From an uncultured delta proteobacterium (GTDB lineage Bacteria > Desulfobacterota > Syntrophia > Syntrophales > Smithellaceae), in contig CAIVDK010000419.1 of the NCBI GenBank assembly GCA_903904655.1, positions 1 to 43,755 of the forward strand: a DNA stretch of 43,755 nucleotides, read 5' to 3'. The notes beneath the pieces were generated by a model. It was given only the letters and a program-made list of their open reading frames with translations. It was not told where the DNA came from and did not search any database. Each line of letters begins with the position of its first letter. The first letter of the stretch is position 1. A program made the translations under genes and the position numbers. Shown here piece by piece: positions 8,491 to 16,706 of the stretch.

Positions 8491-8907
8491 GTGATTATTT
8501 ACGATGTGAAATGTGAGAACGGTCATAAGTTTGAAGGCTGGTTTAAAGATCGCCAGGCCTGGATCGAGCAAAACGCGCAGCGGTTGATCTGCTGTCCCGT
8601 TTGTAATAGTTCCAATGTGGAAATAGCGCCTTCCTCCATTACCATCATGGGGAAGGATGCAAAAACGGACGACAAGAATCATGAGAGAGATATTCCCCCG
8701 GGCAAGGCTCTTCAATGGTTGCAGCAGTTTATTGAAAACAACTTTGAAGATGTTGGAAATAAATTTGCCGAAGTGGCGCTGAAAATACACTATGGCGATG
8801 AAGAAAAACGAAACATTAAAGGGACGACGACGTCGCAGGAAGAAGCGAGCTTAAAAGAAGAAGGTATTTCGTTCATAAAAATTCCTCTGCCCAAAATGGA
8901 CAGCTGA
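8491..8907 (+). CDS. DUF1178 family protein (N-terminal zinc-ribbon-like)
   Basis: GTG start; MIIYDVKCENGHKFEGWFKDRQAW...CCPVCNSSNVEIAPS. Confidence 0.88.
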   Translation: MIIYDVKCENGHKFEGWFKDRQAWIEQNAQRLICCPVCNSSNVEIAPSSITIMGKDAKTDDKNHERDIPPGKALQWLQQFIENNFEDVGNKFAEVALKIHYGDEEKRNIKGTTTSQEEASLKEEGISFIKIPLPKMDS

Positions 8908-8997
8908 TCCACCATTTATCCAGAATGATTTTTTGACCCCTTAAGAACCTTTTGTCGAAAAAAGACAGATCTATTATTGATAAACGGGCCGTATTTT

Positions 8998-11313
8998 ATG
9001 ATGAACGCTTATAAAAGTATTATTGATCGTATCGGCAACACGCCTCTTGTGGAAATAACGAGACTCAATCCGAATAAAAAGGTGAAAATTTTTGCCAAGC
9101 TCGAGTCTGCCAATCCGGGCGGTTCCATTAAAGACCGCACCGCCCTGGTTATGGTTGAAAATGCCGAAAAAAGGGGAGACTTAAACCACAATAAGATTAT
9201 TCTGGAGGCAACCAGCGGCAATACCGGCATAGGACTGGCCATGATCGCGGCGGCCAAAGGGTATAAGCTTTGTCTCACAATGTCCGAAGCGGCAAGCGAA
9301 GAACGCAAAAAAATCCTGCGGGCGATGGGCGCAGAACTGCATTTTACCCCGGCGGCGCTGGGAACCGACGGCGCCATTGAAGTTGCCTATCGGATGCTGC
9401 GGGAAAATCCCGACAAGTATTTCGGTACCGATCAATTTAACAACGAAGACAATATTGCCGCCCACTATTTTGGAACGGCCCAGGAAATCTGGGATCAAAC
9501 CGCAGGTCAAGTAACCATGGTCGTAACCACTCTCGGCACGACCGGCACTGCGATGGGTCTTTCCAAGAAACTCAAGGAGTTGAGCGGCCGGATTCGGATT
9601 ATCGGCGTCGAACCTTATTTGCAGCATAAGATTCAGGGGCTCAAAAATATGCGCGAGTCCTACCGCCCGGGGATCTTTGATAAGAAGCGTCTCGATGAAA
9701 AAGTGAACATTCTGGATGAAGACGCTTTTGAGATGTCCCGCAGGCTTGCCCGTGAAGAAGGCATCCTGGCGGGAATGAGTTCCGGGGCGGCCATGTTTGT
9801 GGCCGCCGAGAAGGCCTGCAAAATGGAAGAAGGTCTAATCGTGGTCATTTTTCCGGACAGCGGCGAGCGTTATTTAAGCACGGAGTTATTTGCGGTCAAA
9901 GAAGAATTGGCCACGGTAAATCTTTACAATATTTTGAAACGTCAGAAAACACTTTTCCGGCCGCTGAAATCTGAAGAAGTGTTAATGCGTACCTGCGGCC
10001 CGACCGTCCATGACGTGCCCCACCTGGGAAATTACCGGCGTCTGGTGGTGTCTGACTTGCTGTGTCGTTATCTGACGTTCAAAGGATATAAAGTCAAACA
10101 TGTTCTCGACATCGTTGATTTTACGGATAAGTCGATTAAGGGTTCGGAAAAGGCGGCGATGGATCTGTCGGATTATTCCAATAAATATTTGCAGATTTTT
10201 CTGGACGATGCGCGATATTTAAATATTCGTCCGGGCAATGTTTACGTGAAAGCTTCCGAAAATGTTGATGCCATGCTCAAGATTGTCGAGAAATTAGTTG
10301 ATAAAGGCTATGCATACGAGAAATTGCATTCTGTTTATTTCGATATTTCCAAACTGGCTGATTACGGTCTTCTCTCCAATGTCGATCTGGCAAAAACCAG
10401 ATTAGGCAAATCCATTGACCTCGACGACTATGAAAAAGACAGCCCGGCGGATTTTGCGCTCCTGAAAAGGGCCGGCCTGGGGGAGTTGAAAAGAGGAATT
10501 TATCATAAGACGAAGTGGGGCAATATTCGGCCGGGCTGGCATCTGGAATGCGCGGCCATTTCCCAAAAATATCTGGGAACGGCTTACGATATTCATATTA
10601 GCGGGGCTGATGAAACTTTTCCCCACTGCGAAAATATCGTCGCGATTAACAAGGCGTTTTCCGGCCATAGCGGTGCAAATTACTGGATCGGCGCTGAGCT
10701 GATCCTGGTCGATGGGCGGAAGATGTCACGCTCGCTGAATAATGCGGTAACGATCGCCAATCTGAAGCAAAATGGTTACAGCGGCAGGGATATCCGGTTT
10801 TTTCTGCTGGGGATGAATTACCGCAAACCGATCAGTTATTCTGAGAAGGCCTTGCAGATGGCGAGGAACACCATTAAAAAAATTGATACTTTTATTTACC
10901 GGCTTTACGCAATTGAGGATGATGCTCAAAATTTTCCTGATGTCGATCAACTGATTTACGATCTTCATCATGGTTTTGAGAAGGCCTTAGACGACGATAT
11001 AAATATATCCGGTGCTCTGGCGGCGTTTTTTGATTTTATTGGCAAGATCAACGCGCCTTTGACTGAGGGGAAAATCAGCAGGTCGGATACCCGGAAAATT
11101 GTCAAGGCGCTTGAAAAAATAAATGAAATAGTTGGCATAATGGATTTTGGACAACAAACACTCCATCTCGATATTACAGAACTTATTCAAAAAAGAGAAG
11201 CGGCCAGAAAAGCAGGCCTTTGGCAAGAAGCGGATGTGTTGAGAAATCAGTTGGCAGGGGCAGGCGTTGAGGTTTTGGATAGTCAGCAGGGGACAATCTG
11301 GCGTTTTAAATAG
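8998..11313 (+). CDS. Bifunctional cysteine synthase (PLP) :: cysteinyl-tRNA synthetase fusion
   Basis: N-terminal CysK/CysM-like (IGNTPLVEI, NPGGSIKDR, EATSGNTGIGLA, TLGTTGTAMG); C-terminal CysRS from about 9916 (LYNILKRQKTLFRPL, CGPTVHDVPHLGN, PGWHLEC, FPHCEN, KMSRSLNNAVTI, GTIWRF); one uninterrupted frame. Confidence 0.94.
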   Translation: MMNAYKSIIDRIGNTPLVEITRLNPNKKVKIFAKLESANPGGSIKDRTALVMVENAEKRGDLNHNKIILEATSGNTGIGLAMIAAAKGYKLCLTMSEAASEERKKILRAMGAELHFTPAALGTDGAIEVAYRMLRENPDKYFGTDQFNNEDNIAAHYFGTAQEIWDQTAGQVTMVVTTLGTTGTAMGLSKKLKELSGRIRIIGVEPYLQHKIQGLKNMRESYRPGIFDKKRLDEKVNILDEDAFEMSRRLAREEGILAGMSSGAAMFVAAEKACKMEEGLIVVIFPDSGERYLSTELFAVKEELATVNLYNILKRQKTLFRPLKSEEVLMRTCGPTVHDVPHLGNYRRLVVSDLLCRYLTFKGYKVKHVLDIVDFTDKSIKGSEKAAMDLSDYSNKYLQIFLDDARYLNIRPGNVYVKASENVDAMLKIVEKLVDKGYAYEKLHSVYFDISKLADYGLLSNVDLAKTRLGKSIDLDDYEKDSPADFALLKRAGLGELKRGIYHKTKWGNIRPGWHLECAAISQKYLGTAYDIHISGADETFPHCENIVAINKAFSGHSGANYWIGAELILVDGRKMSRSLNNAVTIANLKQNGYSGRDIRFFLLGMNYRKPISYSEKALQMARNTIKKIDTFIYRLYAIEDDAQNFPDVDQLIYDLHHGFEKALDDDINISGALAAFFDFIGKINAPLTEGKISRSDTRKIVKALEKINEIVGIMDFGQQTLHLDITELIQKREAARKAGLWQEADVLRNQLAGAGVEVLDSQQGTIWRFK

Positions 11314-11323
11314 AAATAAGCTC

Positions 11324-12145
11324 ATGGAAAAATTAAGAAAATCTATCATAGCCGGTTCCTGGTATCCCGAAGATCCTTCCATTTTGAGGGGTGATATAGC
11401 CAGATACATAAAAAATGTACCTGATAGGGAGCTTACAGGCGATGTTGTAGGCTTAATTGTGCCTCACGCCGGTTATATGTATTCCGGTCAGGTGGCGGCA
11501 CATGCCTATAAGCTGATCCAAGGTAAAAAATATGATGCAGTTATTCTCATCGGGCCAAGTCACAGAGTTGCTTTCGGAGGTGTATCCATATGCAGTCAAG
11601 GGGCTTATGAAACACCTCTGGGCGTGATCCCTGTCGATGAAAATATCGCCTGTGAAATGAAACGCCTCAGCAGCATCATTATCGATCTCCCCGCCGCCCA
11701 TGCGCGGGAACATTCCCTGGAAATTCAACTTCCCTTCTTGCAGATTGCTCTGGGGGCTTTCCCCTTTATTCCGTTAGTGATGGGGGATCAGAATGTTGCG
11801 ACCTGTCGGGAACTCGTTGATGCTGTCTGTCAGGTGGCTAAAGATCGCCATGTATTAATTGTCGCAAGCAGTGATCTGTCCCATTTCCATGATTATAAAA
11901 AGGCAAAAGAGCTGGATGGAATTGTGCTCAGGCATATTCAAGATATCGATGCTGAAGGACTCTTAGACAGTTTGGCTCATGATAAAACCGAGGCCTGCGG
12001 CGGTGGACCAATGGCGGTGACCATGTTGGCCGCACACAAACTGGGCGCCCCTCAGTCGCTGCTTCTGAAATATGCAAATTCCGGGGATGTAACGGGCGAT
12101 AAAAGTTCAGTGGTGGGGTACGCATCAGCCGTTTATTATCGATGA
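11324..12145 (+). CDS. amrB: MEMO-family protein (AmmeMemoRadiSam system protein B)
   Basis: VPHAGYMYSG, GPSHRVAFGG, SSDLSHFHDY, EACGGGPM; ATG at 11324. Confidence 0.93.
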   Translation: MEKLRKSIIAGSWYPEDPSILRGDIARYIKNVPDRELTGDVVGLIVPHAGYMYSGQVAAHAYKLIQGKKYDAVILIGPSHRVAFGGVSICSQGAYETPLGVIPVDENIACEMKRLSSIIIDLPAAHAREHSLEIQLPFLQIALGAFPFIPLVMGDQNVATCRELVDAVCQVAKDRHVLIVASSDLSHFHDYKKAKELDGIVLRHIQDIDAEGLLDSLAHDKTEACGGGPMAVTMLAAHKLGAPQSLLLKYANSGDVTGDKSSVVGYASAVYYR

Positions 12146-12160
12146 AAAACAGAGGATAAA

Positions 12161-12709
12161 ATGGAATTAACTGATCAAGAAAAAAAGACGCTTCTGGACA
12201 TAGCCAAAAGAGCGATTATTGCGAAAGCCGGCAATAGAGAATTACCTAAATTAACAATGGATTTACCGATACTTAAGGAAAAAAGAGGCGCTTTTGTCAC
12301 CTTAAAGAAACGGGGGCACCTGCGTGGTTGCATCGGCTATATCAAGGCGGTTAAACCACTGGGAGACACTGTGCAGGAAATGGCTGTTGCTGCAGCCTTT
12401 CATGATCCGCGTTTCCCGTCTCTCAAGGGCGAAGAAATCCGGGATTTGAGCTTTGAAATATCTGTTTTAAGCCCTTTGCGAAAGATTCAAACTATTGATG
12501 ACATTGAAGTGGGAAAACATGGCTTGTATATTGTTCGAGGTTATAATTCCGGTTTGCTCTTGCCGCAGGTGGCCACTGAATATGGCTGGGACAGGGAAAG
12601 TTTTCTAAAAGAGACCTGCTATAAAGCCGGTCTGCCGCCCAAGGCGTGGAAAGATAAAGAAACTGAAATATATATTTTCTCGGCAGATTATTTTAGCGAT
12701 AAGGATTAG
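12161..12709 (+). CDS. amrA: AMMECR1-domain protein (AmmeMemoRadiSam system protein A)
   Basis: HLRGCIGYIKA signature, AAFHDPRFPSL, LLLPQVATEYGWDRE. Confidence 0.94.
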   Translation: MELTDQEKKTLLDIAKRAIIAKAGNRELPKLTMDLPILKEKRGAFVTLKKRGHLRGCIGYIKAVKPLGDTVQEMAVAAAFHDPRFPSLKGEEIRDLSFEISVLSPLRKIQTIDDIEVGKHGLYIVRGYNSGLLLPQVATEYGWDRESFLKETCYKAGLPPKAWKDKETEIYIFSADYFSDKD

Positions 12710-12762
12710 ATTCTCTTTTTATTCTTCTTCCGAATCTTTTTGTGAATAATTTAAAAATTTGC

Positions 12763-12791
12763 TTGACAAAAACAAGCATAAAAATTAGAGT
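12763..12791 (+). promoter_or_regulatory. Promoter of the tRNA-rpmG-secE-nusG block (TTGACA-17-TAGAGT)
   Basis: TTGACA at 12763-12768, 17-bp spacer, TAGAGT at 12786-12791. Confidence 0.7.
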
Positions 12792-12877
12792 CCGCAATTC
12801 GCACGAAGCGGTGTAATTGTTTTTTTGCGTTTAAAGCAAAGAGGGGCTCATGCGAAATGGTTTAAATTAAAGGGTTT

Positions 12878-12953
12878 GCTGGCGTAGCTCAATCGGTAGA
12901 GCAGCTGATTTGTAATCAGCAGGTTGCGGGTTCAAGTCCCATCGCCAGCTCCA
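12878..12953 (+). tRNA. tRNA-Thr (anticodon TGT)
   Basis: GCTGGCG...CTGATTTGTAATCAG...CGCCAGCTCCA. Confidence 0.97.
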
Positions 12954-12969
12954 GATGAGTAATATCACT

Positions 12970-13054
12970 GGAGGGGTTCCCGAGCGGCCAAAGGGAGCAG
13001 ACTGTAAATCTGCCGGCGGAGCCTACGGAGGTTCGAACCCTCCCCCCTCCACCA
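12970..13054 (+). tRNA. tRNA-Tyr (anticodon GTA)
   Basis: Class II tRNA with long variable arm; GCAGACTGTAAATCTGC; CCA encoded. Confidence 0.97.
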
Positions 13055-13072
13055 GTTTTTATGAATGGGTAA

Positions 13073-13148
13073 GCGGGAGTAGCTCAGGGGCTAGAGCGTC
13101 AGCCTTCCAAGCTGAGGGTCGCGGGTTCGAATCCCGTTTCCCGCTCCA
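13073..13148 (+). tRNA. tRNA-Gly (anticodon TCC)
   Basis: GCGGGAG...CAGCCTTCCAAGCTG...CTCCA. Confidence 0.97.
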
Positions 13149-13188
13149 GGTATTTTTTTTAATGCCAGTTTAAAAGTTTAAGAGTCGT

Positions 13189-13264
13189 GCCCACGTAGCT
13201 CAGTTGGTAGAGCACATCCTTGGTAAGGATGAGGTCACCAGTTCAATCCTGGTCGTGGGCTCCA
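13189..13264 (+). tRNA. tRNA-Thr (anticodon GGT)
   Basis: GCCCACG...CATCCTTGGTAAGGATG...CGTGGGCTCCA. Confidence 0.97.
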
Positions 13265-13277
13265 GTGAAGGAGAATT

Positions 13278-13427
13278 ATGCGAAATAATATTATTTTAGC
13301 TTGTACGGACTGTAAGCAGAGAAATTATACGACGACAAAAAATAAGCGTACCATGCAAAACCGCCTGGAAATGAAAAAATATTGCAAGTTTTGCCGTGGA
13401 CACAAACTGCACAGGGAAACGAAATAG
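13278..13427 (+). CDS. rpmG: Ribosomal protein L33 (Cys+ zinc form); too short for the ORF track
   Basis: [49 protein letters not shown]. Confidence 0.96.
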   Translation: MRNNIILACTDCKQRNYTTTKNKRTMQNRLEMKKYCKFCRGHKLHRETK

Positions 13428-13440
13428 TTAAAATTTGGAT

Positions 13441-13517
13441 AGGCCAGTAGCTCTAATGGATAGAGCGCCGGACTCCAAATCCGGATGCTGGGGGTTCAAG
13501 TCCCTCCTGGCCTGCCA
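13441..13517 (+). tRNA. tRNA-Trp (anticodon CCA)
   Basis: AGGCCAG...CGGACTCCAAATCCG...CTGGCCTGCCA. Confidence 0.97.
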
Positions 13518-13542
13518 GTTTTCCCGAAAAAGGGTTGATGAT

Positions 13543-13746
13543 ATGGAAAAAATAAAGCTGATCATGAATAAGGCAGTACAGTTTATTTCCCAGGCGAAGT
13601 CTGAGTTAAAAAAAGTCACCTGGCCGACCCGGAAACAAACATTAGCGTCCACCGGGGTTGTCATTGTTATTGTTGTGATCATAGCTCTTTATCTGGGAAT
13701 TATTGATTTAATTCTCTCAAAATTAGTCAAGTTTATTTTAGGTTAA
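13543..13746 (+). CDS. secE: Preprotein translocase SecE
   Basis: ATG at 13543; FISQAKSELKKVTWPTRKQTL + single TM. Confidence 0.95.
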   Translation: MEKIKLIMNKAVQFISQAKSELKKVTWPTRKQTLASTGVVIVIVVIIALYLGIIDLILSKLVKFILG

Positions 13747-13750
13747 CTTC

Positions 13751-14281
13751 ATGGCTTTTAAATGGTACGTCGTACATACTTATTCGGGATTTGAGAATAA
13801 GGTAAAGATGAGCCTTCAGGAAAGAATTGAACTGGCCGGTGCTCAGGATTGTTTTTCCGATATTCTTATTCCGGAAGAAGATGTTGTGGAGTTGATTTCG
13901 GGAGAGAAGAAAACATCCAAACGCAAGTTTTTCCCAGGGTATATTCTGGTGCGTATGGAAATGAGCGATGAAAACTGGCATATCGTCAAAAACACACCGA
14001 AAGTAACCGGTTTTATCGGCAGCAAGGATAAGCCGTCACCGATTCCGGACAAAGACGTTGAGAATCTGAAGATAAGAATTGATGAAGGGACACTTAAGCC
14101 GAAACCCAAATTTAAGTTTGATGTCGGTGATCATGTCAAAATTATTGATGGCCCTTTCACCAATTTTGATGGGGTCATTGATGAAGTCCGACCCGAAAAA
14201 AGCAAGCTCAGGGTGATCGTCAGTATCTTCGGCCGTCCGACACCGGTGGAATTGGACTTCATTCAGGTCATGCAAGGATAA
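13751..14281 (+). CDS. nusG: Transcription termination/antitermination protein NusG
   Basis: [19 protein letters not shown]-type C-terminus. Confidence 0.96.
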   Translation: MAFKWYVVHTYSGFENKVKMSLQERIELAGAQDCFSDILIPEEDVVELISGEKKTSKRKFFPGYILVRMEMSDENWHIVKNTPKVTGFIGSKDKPSPIPDKDVENLKIRIDEGTLKPKPKFKFDVGDHVKIIDGPFTNFDGVIDEVRPEKSKLRVIVSIFGRPTPVELDFIQVMQG

Positions 14282-14335
14282 GTGATTTCAAGGCGTAAGG
14301 TTAAAGCCTAAAAAATTTTAGATCAGGTGATTGTT

Positions 14336-14761
14336 ATGGCAAAAAAAGTTATTGCGAATATTAAATTGCAGATTAAAGCGGGAAAGGCGACACCATCACC
14401 CCCGATCGGACCTGCGTTAGGGCAGCACGGCGTTAACATTATGGAGTTTTGTAAGGCCTACAATGCTTTGACGCAAAGTCAGGAAGGGATGATTGTTCCC
14501 GTCGTGATTACGGTTTACGCGGATCGGTCATTTACCTTTATTACCAAAACGCCGCCTGCTTCAGTCTTGCTCAAACAGGCGGCCAAAGTTGCCAAAGGTG
14601 CGGCTGATCCCAAGAGGGAAAAAGTGGGAACCGTCACGGCCAAGCAGGTTCAAGACATCGCGCAGTTGAAATTCAATGATTTGAACGCCGTGGATATCGA
14701 AGGTGCGGTCAAGATTATTGCCGGTACGGCAAGGTCAATGGGAATTGAAATAGCAGGTTAA
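14336..14761 (+). CDS. rplK: Ribosomal protein L11
   Basis: [40 protein letters not shown]. Confidence 0.97.
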   Translation: MAKKVIANIKLQIKAGKATPSPPIGPALGQHGVNIMEFCKAYNALTQSQEGMIVPVVITVYADRSFTFITKTPPASVLLKQAAKVAKGAADPKREKVGTVTAKQVQDIAQLKFNDLNAVDIEGAVKIIAGTARSMGIEIAG

Positions 14762-14778
14762 TAAAGACGAGGTTTATC

Positions 14779-15480
14779 ATGTTAAGACGAGGCAAACGCA
14801 TAATAGCTGCGAAAGCTAAGGTTGAGCCGACCAAGCGCTATACGCTTAAAGAGGCTACGGAAATAATTGTATCAATGGTTGGGGCCAAATTCGACGAGAC
14901 TGTGGATGCCGCCGTCCGTTTAGGCGTTAACCCGGCACATGCCGATCAGATGGTTCGGGGCAGTGTTGTTCTTCCCAATGGTCTGGGCAAAACGGTGCGA
15001 GTGCTGGTTTTTGCCAAGGGCGATAAAGAAAAAGAAGCGCTGGAAGCCGGGGCGGATTTAGTCGGCAACGATGAAATCATTGAGAAAATTAAAGGCGGAT
15101 GGTTGGATTTTGATCGTGTGATCGCTACGCCGGATATGATGGGTTCCGTGGGCAAGATTGCTAAAATTTTAGGTCCGCGTGGTTTGATGCCCAACCCCAA
15201 AGTTGGAACGGTAACGTTTGATCTTGCCAATGCCGTGAAAGAGCTTAAGGCCGGCAAAGTGGAATTCCGCGTGGAAAAAGCGGGCATCGTTCATTCGCCG
15301 GTCGGTAAAGTTTCTTTTGGCGCTGAAAAATTAAGCGAAAACGTCAATGCACTTTTGGAAACCATCATCAAGTTGAAACCGGCATCCAGTAAGGGAACTT
15401 ATATTAAGAGTATTGCCATATCCAGCACCATGGGTGCGGGCGTGCGAATTGACCCTCTGGAGATTAAGAGCGCAAGTTAA
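14779..15480 (+). CDS. rplA: Ribosomal protein L1
   Basis: L1 motifs ([17 protein letters not shown]). Confidence 0.97.
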   Translation: MLRRGKRIIAAKAKVEPTKRYTLKEATEIIVSMVGAKFDETVDAAVRLGVNPAHADQMVRGSVVLPNGLGKTVRVLVFAKGDKEKEALEAGADLVGNDEIIEKIKGGWLDFDRVIATPDMMGSVGKIAKILGPRGLMPNPKVGTVTFDLANAVKELKAGKVEFRVEKAGIVHSPVGKVSFGAEKLSENVNALLETIIKLKPASSKGTYIKSIAISSTMGAGVRIDPLEIKSAS

Positions 15481-15509
15481 AATAGCAAATACGAATTCGC
15501 GCCGCGAAT

Positions 15510-15695
15510 GCGTAGCAGTAGTATAGGTCGAAGACAGCAGGTACGGAAGTTTAAACGGAAGATGGCCTGCCGAGACTCGTGGAATAGAAAATAGTTACTG
15601 AATTTTTCGAGGTAATCATTTTTCGGGAAACGGGGATCGGCTTTAGGCGGATAAAACCGTTTTCTATTCTGTATGTGGCTAGATTCTCCGGCCTC
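15510..15695 (+). ncRNA. Ribosomal protein L10 leader (rplJL autoregulatory RNA)
   Basis: AAGACAGCAGGTACGG...GGCCTGCCGAGACT resembles the L10-leader core; GCAGG 15537-15541 / CCTGC 15566-15570; perfect 10-bp GAATAGAAAA (15582-15591) / TTTTCTATTC (15660-15669). Confidence 0.82.
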
Positions 15696-15729
15696 AAGTA
15701 AAAAATAATTTTGAAAGGAGGCTGATATA

Positions 15730-16254
15730 TTGGATAGGAGAACGAAAGAACAAATTGTATCCGAGCTTCAGGAGAAACTCAAGCAGGCCAATCTGGGCGT
15801 TTTGACCAGCTTCAACGCGATGACCGTTTTTAAAATGGAAGCCCTGAGAAACGTATTGCGTAAGAACGATGCTGAATTGAAAGTTGTTAAAAATACCCTT
15901 TTGGGCATTGCCTCGAAAGAGACTGACTTCCAAATTCTTTCGGATCATTTCAAATGGCCTGTTGCCGTTGTCTTAAGCTATAAAGACCCGGTAGCACCGA
16001 CGAAAGCTTTGATTGAATTCGCCAAGAAAAATCCTGAACTGGAAATTAAAGTCGGGGTGCTCCACGGCAAGCTATTGACGAAAGCGGATATTAGCGCTTT
16101 AGCCGATTTACCCAGCCGGGAAGTTCTCTTGGGCAAACTGGTTTCAGTTATGGCGGCTGTGCCGACCTCGTTTGTCACTGTTTTGAGCGGTGTTCCGAGG
16201 AGCTTTGTGCAAGTGCTCAATGCCTATTGTGATAAGAAAAAAACTTTAAACTAA
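15730..16254 (+). CDS. rplJ: Ribosomal protein L10 (TTG start)
   Basis: L10 N-terminus; AAGGAGG upstream of TTG at 15730. Confidence 0.95.
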   Translation: MDRRTKEQIVSELQEKLKQANLGVLTSFNAMTVFKMEALRNVLRKNDAELKVVKNTLLGIASKETDFQILSDHFKWPVAVVLSYKDPVAPTKALIEFAKKNPELEIKVGVLHGKLLTKADISALADLPSREVLLGKLVSVMAAVPTSFVTVLSGVPRSFVQVLNAYCDKKKTLN

Positions 16255-16284
16255 TAAAATACATACTTAAAGAGGAATAGAAAA

Positions 16285-16671
16285 ATGGCTGATCAAATAA
16301 CGAAAGAAGATGTTGTCACCTTTATTGCAAACATGACCGTGCTGGAGCTTTCCGCTCTGGTGAAAGAACTGGAAGAAAAGTTCGGTGTATCCGCTGCTGC
16401 CCCCATGATGGCTGCTATGCCGGGTGTTGGCGCAGCGCCTGCCGCCGTAGTTGAAGAGCAGACAGAGTTCAATGCTGTTCTCACCAGTTTCGGCGCTGAA
16501 AAGATTCAGGTTATTAAAGTCGTTCGTGCAATTACAGGTTTAGGCCTGAAAGAAGCTAAAGATTTAGTGGAAGGCGTACCAAAGGCGATTAAAGAAGCCG
16601 TCACTAAAGACGAAGCAGCTGAAATCAAGAAGAAAATTGAAGAAGTGGGCGGTACTGTCGAGATTAAGTAA
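16285..16671 (+). CDS. rplL: Ribosomal protein L7/L12
   Basis: [32 protein letters not shown]. Confidence 0.97.
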   Translation: MADQITKEDVVTFIANMTVLELSALVKELEEKFGVSAAAPMMAAMPGVGAAPAAVVEEQTEFNAVLTSFGAEKIQVIKVVRAITGLGLKEAKDLVEGVPKAIKEAVTKDEAAEIKKKIEEVGGTVEIK

Positions 16672-16706
16672 TATGATCTCTTATTTTTATTTTATTTAAG
16701 GATATT

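Noticed and set aside
12955-13173. 72-aa ORF MSNITGGVPERPKGADCKSAGG...
   Set aside because: Translation of the tRNA-Tyr and tRNA-Gly genes, a common false ORF.
13428-13682. 84-aa minus-strand ORF containing WQARRDLNPQHPDLESGALSIRATGL
   Set aside because: Antisense translation of tRNA-Trp, a well-known spurious annotation.
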